Shown here: positions 51,997 to 60,878 of the stretch, in pieces
Layout: each line of letters opens with the position of its first letter
How positions within the stretch are numbered: position 1 is the first letter of the stretch
From: Marinovum sp048263515
Lineage (GTDB): Bacteria > Pseudomonadota > Alphaproteobacteria > Rhodobacterales > Rhodobacteraceae
Reading direction: 5' to 3'
DNA: 64,000 nt
Assembly: GCF_048263515.1 (NCBI RefSeq)
Contig: NZ_JBLXEC010000001.1
Coordinates: 1 to 64,000, forward strand
Program-made: the position numbers and the translations under genes
The notes under the pieces: model-generated
Databases searched by the model: none
What the model saw: only the letters and a program-made list of their open reading frames with translations
Told to the model about the DNA's origin: nothing

Positions 51997-52740
51997 TCAG
52001 ACCACGCCGCCATCCACCACGATGCATTGCCCGGTCACCATGCGCGCGGCATCAGAGGCAAGCCAGAGCGCGCAATCGGCGATGTCCTCGGGGCGGATCA
52101 GGTCGGGAATGCATTGCAACGCATGGGTCTCGGCCACCCAGGCTTCGCTGACCTCTCCCGCCACACGCTCGGTCACCACACGGCCCGGGGCAATGGCATT
52201 GGCGCGGATGCCTTGCGGCCCGAGGTCGCGCGCCAGACCGCGGGTCAGACCCACGATGGCGGATTTCGCGGCATGATAGGCAGTCAGGTTGCCCGCCAGC
52301 TTCATCCAGGCGGTGGAGGACAGGTTGACGATGGCACCGCCGCCGGCGCTTGCCATCCCCGGCACCACCAGCCCTGACAGGAGCGCATGGTGATCGAGGT
52401 TGACCGCCAGCATCCAGCGCCAGCTTTCAGCCGTCAGCTCGTCAAAGGGAATGCGCCGGTCAACGCCGGCGTTGTTCACCAGCACCCTCACCGGGCCATT
52501 GGCTGCTGCGGCCTCGGCCTGCATCTGCTGCATGGCCTCCGGGTCGGCGAGGTCACAGGTCAGCGCGGTGATGCCAGAGGCTCCGGCGGCGGTGTCCTTC
52601 AGCCCCTCGGCATTCAGGTCCACGGCGGTCACCCGCGCGCCCTGGGCGGCAAACGCCAGCGCCGTGGCGCGCCCGATGCCAGAGGCTGCGCCGGTGACCA
52701 TCACGTGACGCCCGGCAAACTCGGCATGGCGCGGGCTCAC
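51997..52740 (-). CDS. short-chain dehydrogenase/reductase (probable sugar dehydrogenase)
   Basis: A 247-residue SDR: TGAASGIG near the start, VDLN after the second strand (NAD type), NNAG, LSSTAW and YHAAK. The GTG start at 52740 overlaps the stop of the lactonase fusion by four bases and has GAGG upstream; the longer frame is antisense-like and rejected. Being the last gene of a sugar-acid operon with a lactonase and dehydratase, it is a good candidate for the sugar 1-dehydrogenase that makes the lactone. This role is inferred. Confidence 0.88.
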   Translation of the reverse strand: MSPRHAEFAGRHVMVTGAASGIGRATALAFAAQGARVTAVDLNAEGLKDTAAGASGITALTCDLADPEAMQQMQAEAAAANGPVRVLVNNAGVDRRIPFDELTAESWRWMLAVNLDHHALLSGLVVPGMASAGGGAIVNLSSTAWMKLAGNLTAYHAAKSAIVGLTRGLARDLGPQGIRANAIAPGRVVTERVAGEVSEAWVAETHALQCIPDLIRPEDIADCALWLASDAARMVTGQCIVVDGGVV

Positions 52741-54431
52741 AGCGCCACCTCGGTCACTGGCTGCCCGGCAACATCCACGTCGATGGCAAAGAGCGCGCCA
52801 GAGAGCGGCGCCTCCTCCAGCACACTGGCCGGCAGGCGGATCGAGGCGCTGGTGATGAACAGCCGTTTCAGGTCCGGTCCGCCAAAGCAGCAACTGGTCG
52901 GGCGCGGCACCGGCAGGTCGATCTCGCGCTTCAGGGTGCCATCGGGGCCGTAGCACGCCACCCGCCAGCCATCCCAGATCGCCACCCAGAGGTTGCCCTC
53001 GCTGTCAACGCAGAGCCCGTCGGGCTTGCCATCCGACGGATCGAGCGACAGGAAGCTGCGACGGTTCGAGATCGCGCCGCTCTCGGCGTCGAAGTCATAG
53101 GCAAAGACGATGCCAAGCGCGGTGTCGGTGAAATAGAAGGTGCGCCCGTCCGGGCTCCAGTCGAGCCCGTTCGAGACCTGGAAGCCGCCGTCCACCGCCT
53201 TGGCCGAGGCGCGGCTGTCGAAGCGGTAGAGCGAGCCCGAGGGCATCGAGGCGTCAAGGCTCATCGAGCCGGTCCAGACCCGGCCGCGGCTGTCGGTCTT
53301 GGCGTCGTTGAAGCGGTTCGAGGGCATATGCGCTTCGGGGTTGTAGATCGTCTCGAGCGCGCCGGTCACCGGGTCATAGCGTTCGAGCCCGTTCTGGGTG
53401 ATCGCCACCATGTCGTTGCCCGGGCCGGGCAGCACGGCGCTGACGAGGTAAGGCGCCTGCGTCATGCGGTCTTCGCCGCGCTTGGGGTCATAGACGTGAA
53501 ACGCCGGGGCCGCGACATCGACCCAGTGCAGCACGCCTTCGCGGGCATCCCAGACCGGGCCTTCGCCGACGATGGCGCCGGCGGCTGACAGGCATTCGAG
53601 ACCTTCTTCAACATGAGCCGTGCGGCGCGGATTGGGCGTGATGCTCACAGGGGCACTTCCGATATTGCCGATCACCCGGCGCGCGGCCTCCATCAGGTCG
53701 CGTCCGATCACGTGGCGGCGTTCATAAGGCAGGCGGCTGGCGAGCGCGGTGACGACAATCGCGCCATGCCCCATGCCGGGCGGTCCGCTGACCGGCACGG
53801 CAATCACCACCACGCCTTCCAGCGAGCGCGAATTGGCCAGCGAATAACCCCGCGCCCGGCTGATGGCGAAATCGGCCAGCAGGGCCGATTGATCCTCCGA
53901 CGGCAGCCGCCCGATCAGACTGTTGACCTGATGCGGCGGCATCGCCGAGAGGATGGCGTGGCCCGAGGCACTTTCCAGCGCCGGCAGCTCACGGCCGATC
54001 TCGACTCCGATGGCCAGCGGATTGGAGGGGCGACGGACATCGACATAGATGATCCGGTCGCCCTCCATCACCGTCAGGCTGACGGTTTCGTTCAACTCCT
54101 TGGACAGGCGCAGCACCTCGGCCTCGGCCGCGGTGCGCAGATCGAAGGAGGCCATCGACTTGCCAGCCAGTTCGATCAGCCGATGACCCAGCGCATAGGT
54201 CTTGAGCCGCGCATCGTGGCGCACGTAGCCAAACTCGATCAGCGCGCCCAGCAGACGGTAAAAGGTCGCCTTCGGCAGGCCCGAGGCCGAGAGCAGTTCC
54301 GCCGAGGTGCCGGGCCGGCCGATCTGGTCGAGGATCTCGAGGATTTGCAGCCCCTTGACCAGCGTTCCGGCCCCTGGAAATCTTTCGGCTATTTTGTCAA
54401 ACCTGTCCAAGCGCTTATCCCACGACCTCAT
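52737..54431 (-). CDS. IclR-type regulator fused to SMP-30/gluconolactonase
   Basis: A single frame of about 564 residues. Residues 20-90 are an IclR winged helix (TLVKGLQILEILDQIG, SGLPKATFYRLLGAL) and 95-260 the IclR effector domain (GDRIIYVDVRRPSNPLA, SGHAILSAM). After a short linker (261-280), residues 284-560 are a six-bladed SMP-30 lactonase. The metal ligands are intact: Glu290 in GEGPVW, Asn421 in SNGLDWS and Asp471 in DGLCVD, with Asn375 in RFNDAKTD. The lactonase would open a sugar lactone while the IclR part senses it or its product. The start at 54431 overlaps the ATPase gene; a later TTG is possible. Confidence 0.88.
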   Translation of the reverse strand: MRSWDKRLDRFDKIAERFPGAGTLVKGLQILEILDQIGRPGTSAELLSASGLPKATFYRLLGALIEFGYVRHDARLKTYALGHRLIELAGKSMASFDLRTAAEAEVLRLSKELNETVSLTVMEGDRIIYVDVRRPSNPLAIGVEIGRELPALESASGHAILSAMPPHQVNSLIGRLPSEDQSALLADFAISRARGYSLANSRSLEGVVVIAVPVSGPPGMGHGAIVVTALASRLPYERRHVIGRDLMEAARRVIGNIGSAPVSITPNPRRTAHVEEGLECLSAAGAIVGEGPVWDAREGVLHWVDVAAPAFHVYDPKRGEDRMTQAPYLVSAVLPGPGNDMVAITQNGLERYDPVTGALETIYNPEAHMPSNRFNDAKTDSRGRVWTGSMSLDASMPSGSLYRFDSRASAKAVDGGFQVSNGLDWSPDGRTFYFTDTALGIVFAYDFDAESGAISNRRSFLSLDPSDGKPDGLCVDSEGNLWVAIWDGWRVACYGPDGTLKREIDLPVPRPTSCCFGGPDLKRLFITSASIRLPASVLEEAPLSGALFAIDVDVAGQPVTEVAL

Positions 54432-55536
54432 GTGTATCAGGATCGAATACATGAATCTTGTCGACCGGGAAAGCGAGGCCGAGGCTGTCGCCGTCATGGT
54501 AGCGCCGATCATCGATCACCCGGATCAGCATGGTCTGGGCGTCGCGCTCTTCGTCATTGGCCATGACCGTGCGGTCAAGCTCGAGGATGTTCTCGCCCGG
54601 GGTGTGGAAATGCAGGATCTTCTCGGTGCCGAGGTTCTCGACCAGCGACAGCCCGATGGTGGCGCCATGCTCGGACACCCGGATATGCTCGGGGCGGATG
54701 CCGAACACCATGTCGCGGCCCACCACCGACCGGCAATGCTCCGGCAGGGCGATCTCCTGTCCGCCGAACCGGGTGACGGGGCCGCGCGCGCCGTCCGCGA
54801 CCGGACCGCGGAAGAAGTTCATGCCCGGCGAGCCGATGAAACCGGCGACAAAGATGTTGCGCGGCTGGTGGAACAGCTCCTCGGCGCTGCCCACCTGCTG
54901 GATCACCCCGCCGCGCATGACGACGATCTTGTCGGCCATGGTCAGCGCCTCGGTCTGGTCGTGGGTGACATAGATCGTGGTCACCCCCAGCCGCTTCTGC
55001 AGCTTGACGATTTCGGACCGGGTCTGCACCCGCAGCTTGGCATCCAGATTGGACAGCGGCTCGTCCATCAGGAACGCCTTGGGCTCGCGCACGATGGCCC
55101 GGCCCAGCGCCACCCTCTGGCGCTGACCGCCGGACAGGGCGCGCGGCTTGCGATCGAGGTACGGCGTCAGTTCCAGCACCCGGGCGGCCTCTTCCACCCT
55201 TGCATTGATGTTCTGCGCATCCATCCCGGCCATCTTCAGGCCGAAGCCGATGTTCTTGCGCACCGACATGTGCGGGTAGAGGGCGTAATTCTGGAACACC
55301 ATGGCGATGTCGCGCTTGCCCGGCCCCAGCTCGGTGACGTCCCTGCCGCCGATCTGGATGGTGCCGCCAGATGTCGCCTCGAGCCCTGCGAGCATCTTGA
55401 GCGCGGTGGACTTGCCGCAGCCCGAAGGCCCGACAAAGACGCAGAACTCGCCGTCCTCGATATGCAGGTTGAAGTCCGAGATCGCCTCGACGGCGCCATA
55501 GCTCTTCTGGATGTGGTCGAATTGTACGGTTGCCAT
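54415..55536 (-). CDS. sugar ABC transporter ATP-binding protein (MalK/UgpC type)
   Basis: A 373-residue CUT1 ATPase. Walker A GPSGCGKST is at 36-44, Q82 follows in VFQNYALYP, the signature LSGGQRQ is at 134-140, Walker B and its glutamate are in FLMDEP (155-160) and the switch histidine is in THDQTEA. The C-terminal regulatory OB domain is present. It powers sugar uptake by the two permeases upstream. A GGAG site precedes the ATG at 55536; the longer frame is not needed. Confidence 0.95.
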   Translation of the reverse strand: MATVQFDHIQKSYGAVEAISDFNLHIEDGEFCVFVGPSGCGKSTALKMLAGLEATSGGTIQIGGRDVTELGPGKRDIAMVFQNYALYPHMSVRKNIGFGLKMAGMDAQNINARVEEAARVLELTPYLDRKPRALSGGQRQRVALGRAIVREPKAFLMDEPLSNLDAKLRVQTRSEIVKLQKRLGVTTIYVTHDQTEALTMADKIVVMRGGVIQQVGSAEELFHQPRNIFVAGFIGSPGMNFFRGPVADGARGPVTRFGGQEIALPEHCRSVVGRDMVFGIRPEHIRVSEHGATIGLSLVENLGTEKILHFHTPGENILELDRTVMANDEERDAQTMLIRVIDDRRYHDGDSLGLAFPVDKIHVFDPDTHEVVG

Positions 55537-55549
55537 TTCTGTCGCTCCG

Positions 55550-56383
55550 TTACTTCTCGGATCCGGCGGCCAGGCCACCGACGAGAAAGCGTTCAAGGAA
55601 AAGGTAGACGATGATGATCGGCACCGACGCCATCAGCGATCCGGCCATGATCACGTTCCATTCGGTCACGAACTCGCCCTTGAGCGAGGCGATGCCCATC
55701 TGCAACGTCCAGTTGTCGTCATTGGTGGTCAGGAAGGTGCGCCCGAACAGGAAATCGGACCAGCTGACCACAAAGGCATAAAGCGCCGTTGCCGCAAGAC
55801 CGGGGGCCGCCACCGGCAGCACGATGCGAAAGATCGTGCCCAGCGGCGAACAGCCGTCGACCAGCGCCGCCTGCTCCAGTTCCGGCGGAATGGTGTCGAA
55901 GTAGCCCTTCAGCATCCAGGTGCAGAACGGCACGATCAGCGTCGCCTGGGCGATCACCACCGACCAGAGCGAACCCACCAGCCCGACGGACTTGAAGATC
56001 GCGAACAGCGGGATGATCATCAGCGTCGCCGGCAGCATCTTGGAGGTCAGGATGAACAGCCCCAGCCCGGTACCGCCGCGCAGCCGGAAGCGCGACAGCG
56101 CATAGGCGGCGAGGATCGACACCGCCAGCGACATGATCATCGTCGCCAGGGCGATCAGGATCGAGTTCAGGAACCACTGCGCATAGGGATGTTTCGCCAG
56201 AATGTCGGCAAAGACGTTCCATTGCGGCTCGGCCGGCCAGAACTGCGGCGGATAGGACCGCAGGTTGGTGGCCGGCTGAAGCGCGGTGACGATCATCCAG
56301 TAGATCGGGAACAGCAGCAGCCCGCAGGCGGCGATGGCCGAGGCATAGATGCCGAAGGTGGCGAGGGGGGATCTCTTTTCCAT
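55550..56383 (-). CDS. sugar ABC transporter permease (CUT1, MalG type)
   Basis: A 277-residue permease with six membrane helices. EAA-loop residues are in IPPELEQAALVDGCSPLGTIFRIVLPVAAPG, the contact site for the ATPase. The short N-terminus and the AYALSRFRLRGGTG segment match MalG-type proteins. It sits between the MalF-type permease gene and the ATPase gene. Confidence 0.94.
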   Translation of the reverse strand: MEKRSPLATFGIYASAIAACGLLLFPIYWMIVTALQPATNLRSYPPQFWPAEPQWNVFADILAKHPYAQWFLNSILIALATMIMSLAVSILAAYALSRFRLRGGTGLGLFILTSKMLPATLMIIPLFAIFKSVGLVGSLWSVVIAQATLIVPFCTWMLKGYFDTIPPELEQAALVDGCSPLGTIFRIVLPVAAPGLAATALYAFVVSWSDFLFGRTFLTTNDDNWTLQMGIASLKGEFVTEWNVIMAGSLMASVPIIIVYLFLERFLVGGLAAGSEK

Positions 56384-56396
56384 GGCTCAGATCTCC

Positions 56397-57344
56397 TCAG
56401 TGAACCGATTTGGCCATGCGGCCGACAAGCGCGCGGCTGATGATGGCGCAGAAGATCATGGTGATCACACCCACCGTGGCGCCCTGCCCCATGCGGAAGA
56501 ACTCGAAGGATTGCTCGAAGGTCAGGATCGACAGCGTGGTTGTCGCGCCCAGCGGCCCGCCCTGGGTCAGCACGTGGATGATGGCAAAGTCGCGGAACAC
56601 CCACAGCGTGGTCATCACCAGCGTGACGCCGATCACCGGCAGCATGTTGGGCAGCGTGATGTAGAAGAACCGCTGCCACGGCCCGGCGCCGTCGACCTTG
56701 GCGGCTTGGATCTGCTCTTCCGGAATGGATTGCAGACCCGCCAGCAGCATGATCGACATCAGCGGATAACCCTTCCAGATCATCACGAAACAGACGGCGG
56801 CAAAGGCTGCTCCGGGGTTCGAGGCAAACTGCACCGGCGCGTCCACCAGCCCCAGTTTCAAGAGGGCCCAGTTGACCACCCCGAAGGAGCTGTCGAGCAT
56901 CCAGGCCCAGATCACCGTGGCCACCACCTCGGGCACCGCCCAGGGCAGCGCCACGAAGAGCCGCACGGCGGTGCGGCCGCGGAACTTCTGGTTGACCAGC
57001 ATCGCGGTGGCAAAACCGATCAGCACCGAGAGCCCGCCAACCACGGCGACGAGCTTGAAGGTCACCCAGATCGCATGCCAGAATTCGGCCGAGCCGAAGA
57101 GCCAGGCATAGTTCTTCAGGGTCCAGGGTTCGCCGGTGGCGCCGACGCGGGCAATCCGCACGTCCTGCAGGCTGATGTTCACCGACAGCAGGATCGGATA
57201 GACGATGATCGCCGCCATCAAGAGAACCGCCGGCGCCAGCAGCAGGTAGCCGAACTTGGCGCGGTGGCGCGGGGCACTGAAGTCGATAGACGGGAGGAAC
57301 CCGGCCAGCGTTCTGCCCTGTCGCTGTGTGGTGGTGTCGCTCAT
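56397..57344 (-). CDS. sugar ABC transporter permease (CUT1, MalF type)
   Basis: A 315-residue permease with six helices. The EAA loop reads IPEEQIQAAKVDGAGPWQRFFYITLPNMLPVI. The long N-terminal periplasmic loop is typical of MalF-like partners. It pairs with the permease 13 bases downstream; the receptor gene lies upstream beyond a hairpin. Confidence 0.94.
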   Translation of the reverse strand: MSDTTTQRQGRTLAGFLPSIDFSAPRHRAKFGYLLLAPAVLLMAAIIVYPILLSVNISLQDVRIARVGATGEPWTLKNYAWLFGSAEFWHAIWVTFKLVAVVGGLSVLIGFATAMLVNQKFRGRTAVRLFVALPWAVPEVVATVIWAWMLDSSFGVVNWALLKLGLVDAPVQFASNPGAAFAAVCFVMIWKGYPLMSIMLLAGLQSIPEEQIQAAKVDGAGPWQRFFYITLPNMLPVIGVTLVMTTLWVFRDFAIIHVLTQGGPLGATTTLSILTFEQSFEFFRMGQGATVGVITMIFCAIISRALVGRMAKSVH

Positions 57345-57361
57345 TTCTTTGGTCCTTATGT

Positions 57362-57395
57362 GGCCGGCATCCCGGGGAGAGCCAGGATACCGGCC
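57362..57395 (-). terminator. intercistronic hairpin after the receptor gene
   Basis: An 11-bp stem (GGCCGGCATCC/GGATACCGGCC, one mismatched/wobble pair) with a 12-base loop lies between the receptor and the first permease. There is no T-run. Such structures commonly protect receptor mRNA and lower permease expression. Confidence 0.65.
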
Positions 57396-57410
57396 GGAGA
57401 GACGCTCGGA

Positions 57411-58673
57411 TCAGCCCTTGATCCGGGTGACTTCTTCTTGCAGGCGTTTCGCCGCGTCTTCCGGTGACAGGTCCTGGATCATCATCTGCTGGGCCACCTT
57501 AAAGAAGATTTTCACGACTTCATTGTTTTCCAGCTCCAGCCCCTTGGGCAACCGGTCGACATTGGCGGCGGCGGCGTCCGCCGCGGCAGCGGCCAGCACC
57601 TCGAAGGACGGGTTGTCGGCCTTGAGCTTGCTGTAATCGAGGCCGGGACGCGGCGCAGGGGTCTTGCCCCATTCGGCAAAGCGCTGCTGGTATTTCTGCG
57701 ACGCGGTGAGCTCGATGAAATCCCAGACCAGCTGTTTCTTCTCGTCCGAAATATCCGAGGGCATGCCCAGCACGTTCGACGTGCCGCCGAGCGGTGGCGA
57801 GAACGGCGACTTGGCGATCTTCAGGTGCTGCTGAATCTCCGGCGTGGCGCTGCGGAAGGTGTTGTTGATCCAGCCGCCATCGACGGTCATCGCCAGCCGG
57901 CCCTCGAGCAGGAACTGCCGCACATCGCCCGAGGTCAGCTCTTTCGGGGTCAGGCCTTCGTCAAACAGCTGTTTCCAGCGGCGCAGACCTTCGACCACCT
58001 CGGGCCGGTCAAAGGCAGGCTCGCCATCGACGGTCCAGCTGCCACCGGCGTCGAGCACGTAGTTCAGCGCCTCCTGCATCACGCTGGCGTCGCCCACGAA
58101 CGGCAGGGCAATGCCCAGCTGATCATTGATGCCGTCGCCGTCGAGGTCCTTTTTCAGCGCGCGCGCGGCAGCCAGATAGCTTTCCCAGTCGGTCGGTATG
58201 TCGATGCCGGCCTCGTCAAAGAGCTTCTCGTTATAGGCCAGCACGAAGCCGGTATAGAGCAGCATGATGCAGACCGTCTCGCCATTCCATTCACAGGTGG
58301 ACTGGCCGGCCCAATCGGTCAGGTCGAGACCGGATTTCTCGATCCAGGGGCCCAGCGGCTCCATCCAGCCTTCGTTGGCGAAGGGCTGGAATTCAAAGGC
58401 CGCGAGATGCACGATGTCGGGCGGGTTGCCACCGGCAAACATGGTGAACATCGTGTCGGCGTATTCATCGCGTGACACCCGGCTCATGTTGATCTCGACG
58501 CCTTCGTGGGTGGCCTCGTATTCGGCGATGATTTCGTTCCACCAGTCGCCGTAGCCGGGCTCGTCCTTCATCCAGCTGACAAAGGTCAGGGTTTCGGCGG
58601 ATGCCGGCAGCGCGGTCAGCATGGTGCTGGCGGCCAGCAGCGCGCCGATGGCGGCTTTCCTCAGGGTCTTCAT
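57411..58673 (-). CDS. sugar ABC transporter substrate-binding protein
   Basis: A 420-residue extracellular solute-binding protein of family 1. The signal peptide MKTLRKAAIGALLAASTMLT... ends with PASA before ETLTFVSW. FAGGNPPDIVHLAAFEFQPFANEGWMEPL and LPFVGDASVMQEALNYV are typical of CUT1 receptors. GGAGGAG precedes the ATG at 58673. It captures an oligosaccharide or sugar acid in the periplasm. The ligand is not identifiable from sequence. Confidence 0.94.
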   Translation of the reverse strand: MKTLRKAAIGALLAASTMLTALPASAETLTFVSWMKDEPGYGDWWNEIIAEYEATHEGVEINMSRVSRDEYADTMFTMFAGGNPPDIVHLAAFEFQPFANEGWMEPLGPWIEKSGLDLTDWAGQSTCEWNGETVCIMLLYTGFVLAYNEKLFDEAGIDIPTDWESYLAAARALKKDLDGDGINDQLGIALPFVGDASVMQEALNYVLDAGGSWTVDGEPAFDRPEVVEGLRRWKQLFDEGLTPKELTSGDVRQFLLEGRLAMTVDGGWINNTFRSATPEIQQHLKIAKSPFSPPLGGTSNVLGMPSDISDEKKQLVWDFIELTASQKYQQRFAEWGKTPAPRPGLDYSKLKADNPSFEVLAAAAADAAAANVDRLPKGLELENNEVVKIFFKVAQQMMIQDLSPEDAAKRLQEEVTRIKG

Positions 58674-58709
58674 CTTGGGTCTCCTCCAGGTACAAGTCAT
58701 TGGTTTTGG

Positions 58710-59882
58710 TCAGATCGACAGCAGCGGCGTCAGATGGGCCATGCCGTCGGAATTGGGCGTGATGCCATGCCCGGGCGTGTCCGGGATGTGAAAGGCGCCG
58801 TCCTCGACCGGCGCTGCCCCCTCCAGCAGCGCGGCATTGGGGCCATAGATCGTGTGTTGGAACTCATGCGCCTCGGCCCCGGCGGCAAGGCCGGCGCGCA
58901 GGCTGGCCGACATGAAGATGCCCATGCCGATGGTGGCATGCGGGATCACCTCGGCGCCCGAGGTCCGGGCGCGCCCCGCGATGCGCATGAACTGGGTAAT
59001 GCCGGTATGGCCCATCTCGGGCTGGACGATCCGCGCCGCACCGTCGCGCGGAATATAGTCCCACTCGGTGCGCCATTCCTCGCCCAACGCCAGCGGACAG
59101 GAGATCGCCTGCCCCACCTTGCGCTGCGCCGCGATGTCCTCTGGCGCCACCGGCGCTTCGAGGAACCATGGGTCGAAGGGCGCGATGTCCCGGGCCAGCG
59201 CGACGGCGGCCTCGGCGGTGCGGGTCCAATGCACGTCGACCGCGATGCGTGCCGCATCCCCCAAGCCATTGCGCAGACTTTCGAATTCGCCGCGCACGTC
59301 GCCGGCATCGCTGTCGCTGACCGGTATCTTGACCCGGTCAAAGCCCCTGGACTGCCAGCTCTGCGCCAGCTCCAGCCGCTCGGACTTGGTGGGTTTCGGC
59401 AGGCCGGAGACATAGGCCGGGATGGTCCCCGCCCCGCCCTTGCCAAGCGCCGCCTGCAGGCTGTCGCCGGTGCTGCGGGCAAAGAGATCCCAAAGCGCGA
59501 TGTCCAGCGCCGCCAGCGTATCGGCGAGGTATCCCCCCCAATAGCCGCGCACCCGCTGCAGCTCGTAGAGCTTGTCCCAGATCGCATCGGGGCGCTCGGG
59601 GTCGAGCATTTTCAGGTAGGGCCCCAGCAGGTCCTCGATCAGCGCCGCTACCACGCCGGGCGCCACCAGACCATAGGTCTCGCCCCAGCCGGTCGCGCCG
59701 TCGCTGTCGGTCAGGCGCAGCACCACCGAGCGGTCCATCCGCGGATAGACCGTACCATTGAAGCGGCGCACGATGTGGTGTTCGCCAAGCGCAAATTCAT
59801 CCGCCCCGAGATCGCCGAGATAGGCCACCTTGCGTTGCCGCTCGAAGGTGAAGACCTCGATCTTTTCAATACGTTTATGCAT
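58710..59882 (-). CDS. enolase-superfamily sugar-acid dehydratase
   Basis: A 390-residue mandelate-racemase-type enzyme. Metal ligands are Asp216 (AVDVHW), Glu242 (FLEAP) and Glu268 (LGEEW). His218 and His315 (IPHATIGMG) are the acid/base candidates, with Lys185 in VKIPVSD. The His after the first metal Asp and the later His are arranged as in galactonate and arabinonate dehydratases. It would turn the sugar acid into a 2-keto-3-deoxy acid. It overlaps the DHDPS-family gene by eight bases. Confidence 0.9.
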   Translation of the reverse strand: MHKRIEKIEVFTFERQRKVAYLGDLGADEFALGEHHIVRRFNGTVYPRMDRSVVLRLTDSDGATGWGETYGLVAPGVVAALIEDLLGPYLKMLDPERPDAIWDKLYELQRVRGYWGGYLADTLAALDIALWDLFARSTGDSLQAALGKGGAGTIPAYVSGLPKPTKSERLELAQSWQSRGFDRVKIPVSDSDAGDVRGEFESLRNGLGDAARIAVDVHWTRTAEAAVALARDIAPFDPWFLEAPVAPEDIAAQRKVGQAISCPLALGEEWRTEWDYIPRDGAARIVQPEMGHTGITQFMRIAGRARTSGAEVIPHATIGMGIFMSASLRAGLAAGAEAHEFQHTIYGPNAALLEGAAPVEDGAFHIPDTPGHGITPNSDGMAHLTPLLSI

Positions 59883-60780
59883 GGGCGAGGTCCGGTGTCA
59901 GCGCCGTGCGCTCGTAGAGTTCCAGCGCCAGGTCCTGCAGTTCGCGGTCCATTTCCGGCAGCGGCTCGCGCACGTCGTCGCAGGCGATCAGCCCGCGGCT
60001 CTTGAGGATCAGCTTGGTCAGCCGCATCCGGTACGGCGCCTGGATCAGCAGGAGCGGCAGGCTGCGTTCATAAAGCCGCAAGGCCTCGGCCCGGTCATGG
60101 GCGGCATAGGCCTTCATCAAGGCGACGTGCAGCTCCAGCAGTTCGATCGCCGGCATGGTGGCAATCGCGCCCCGGTCGAGTTCTTCCAGCAGGTAGCGCG
60201 CCCCGCCGCCGCCGATCACCCCGTCAAGGTCAGGGCCGCAGCCCGCCACCAGACGCGAGACCTTGGGGCCGGAGGGGATGCCCTCTTCCTTGACATAGCG
60301 GATCGCGGGGACCTCGGCGGCCAGCGCCAGCATCTCCTCGGCGCTCAGGTCGGCGCCGCGCGGCTTGAACAGGTTCTGCAGAATGATCGGCCGGTCCGTG
60401 CCCAGCACCGCACCGATGCGGGCAAACCAGCTGCCGGTCGCCTCGCCCATCGCCGGCACCGCCATGGCCATGACGCCATCGGCGCCGGTGGCCACCGCCA
60501 TTTCGGCGATCTCGACCATCTCGGCCGGATCGGCCGAGTTCACCCCGGCAATCACCGGTACCCGCCCTTCGGTCAGCCGCGCCACCAGCGCCAGACAGCT
60601 CCGCCGCTCGTCTGCGGTCAGAAACAGGTCCTCGCTGGCGACGCCCGGAAAGACCAGCGCCGAAGCGCCGGCGTCGATGGCATGCACCACCACCCGCTTC
60701 AACGACACCTCGTCAGCCAGACCGTCAGGGCCGAACGGAGTTGGCACGATCGGCAAAACGCCCTTTAGCGGTCTATTCAT
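59875..60780 (-). CDS. dihydrodipicolinate-synthase-family lyase or dehydratase
   Basis: A 301-residue DHDPS-like barrel with GVLPIVPTPF at the start, FPGVASEDLFLTADER in place of GTTGE, and the Schiff-base Lys164 in IRYVKEEG. The usual YNxP catalytic tyrosine is missing: the segment reads ILQNLFKP (Gln135). This suggests a branch other than the standard aldolases, such as the 2-keto-3-deoxy-pentonate dehydratases or a keto-deoxy-galactonate aldolase. It heads the minus-strand sugar operon, next to the divergent palindrome. Confidence 0.88.
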   Translation of the reverse strand: MNRPLKGVLPIVPTPFGPDGLADEVSLKRVVVHAIDAGASALVFPGVASEDLFLTADERRSCLALVARLTEGRVPVIAGVNSADPAEMVEIAEMAVATGADGVMAMAVPAMGEATGSWFARIGAVLGTDRPIILQNLFKPRGADLSAEEMLALAAEVPAIRYVKEEGIPSGPKVSRLVAGCGPDLDGVIGGGGARYLLEELDRGAIATMPAIELLELHVALMKAYAAHDRAEALRLYERSLPLLLIQAPYRMRLTKLILKSRGLIACDDVREPLPEMDRELQDLALELYERTALTPDLAHA

Positions 60781-60807
60781 GGCTATGTCTCACTATTTGC
60801 AACTTAC

Positions 60808-60823
60808 GTTTCATAGTTGAAAC
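60808..60823. promoter_or_regulatory. 16-bp palindromic operator in the divergent promoter
   Basis: GTTTCATAGTTGAAAC has perfect six-base arms around TAGT. It lies midway between the divergent DHDPS-family and dgoK genes. IclR-family proteins such as KdgR bind related TGAAAC/GTTTCA words, so the IclR-lactonase fusion of this cluster is the best candidate binder. Confidence 0.65.
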
Positions 60824-60878
60824 ATAGATCGACGATCTGTAGCCTGTCAACGAGTTTTAACGAGAAAGGATTCTCGCC

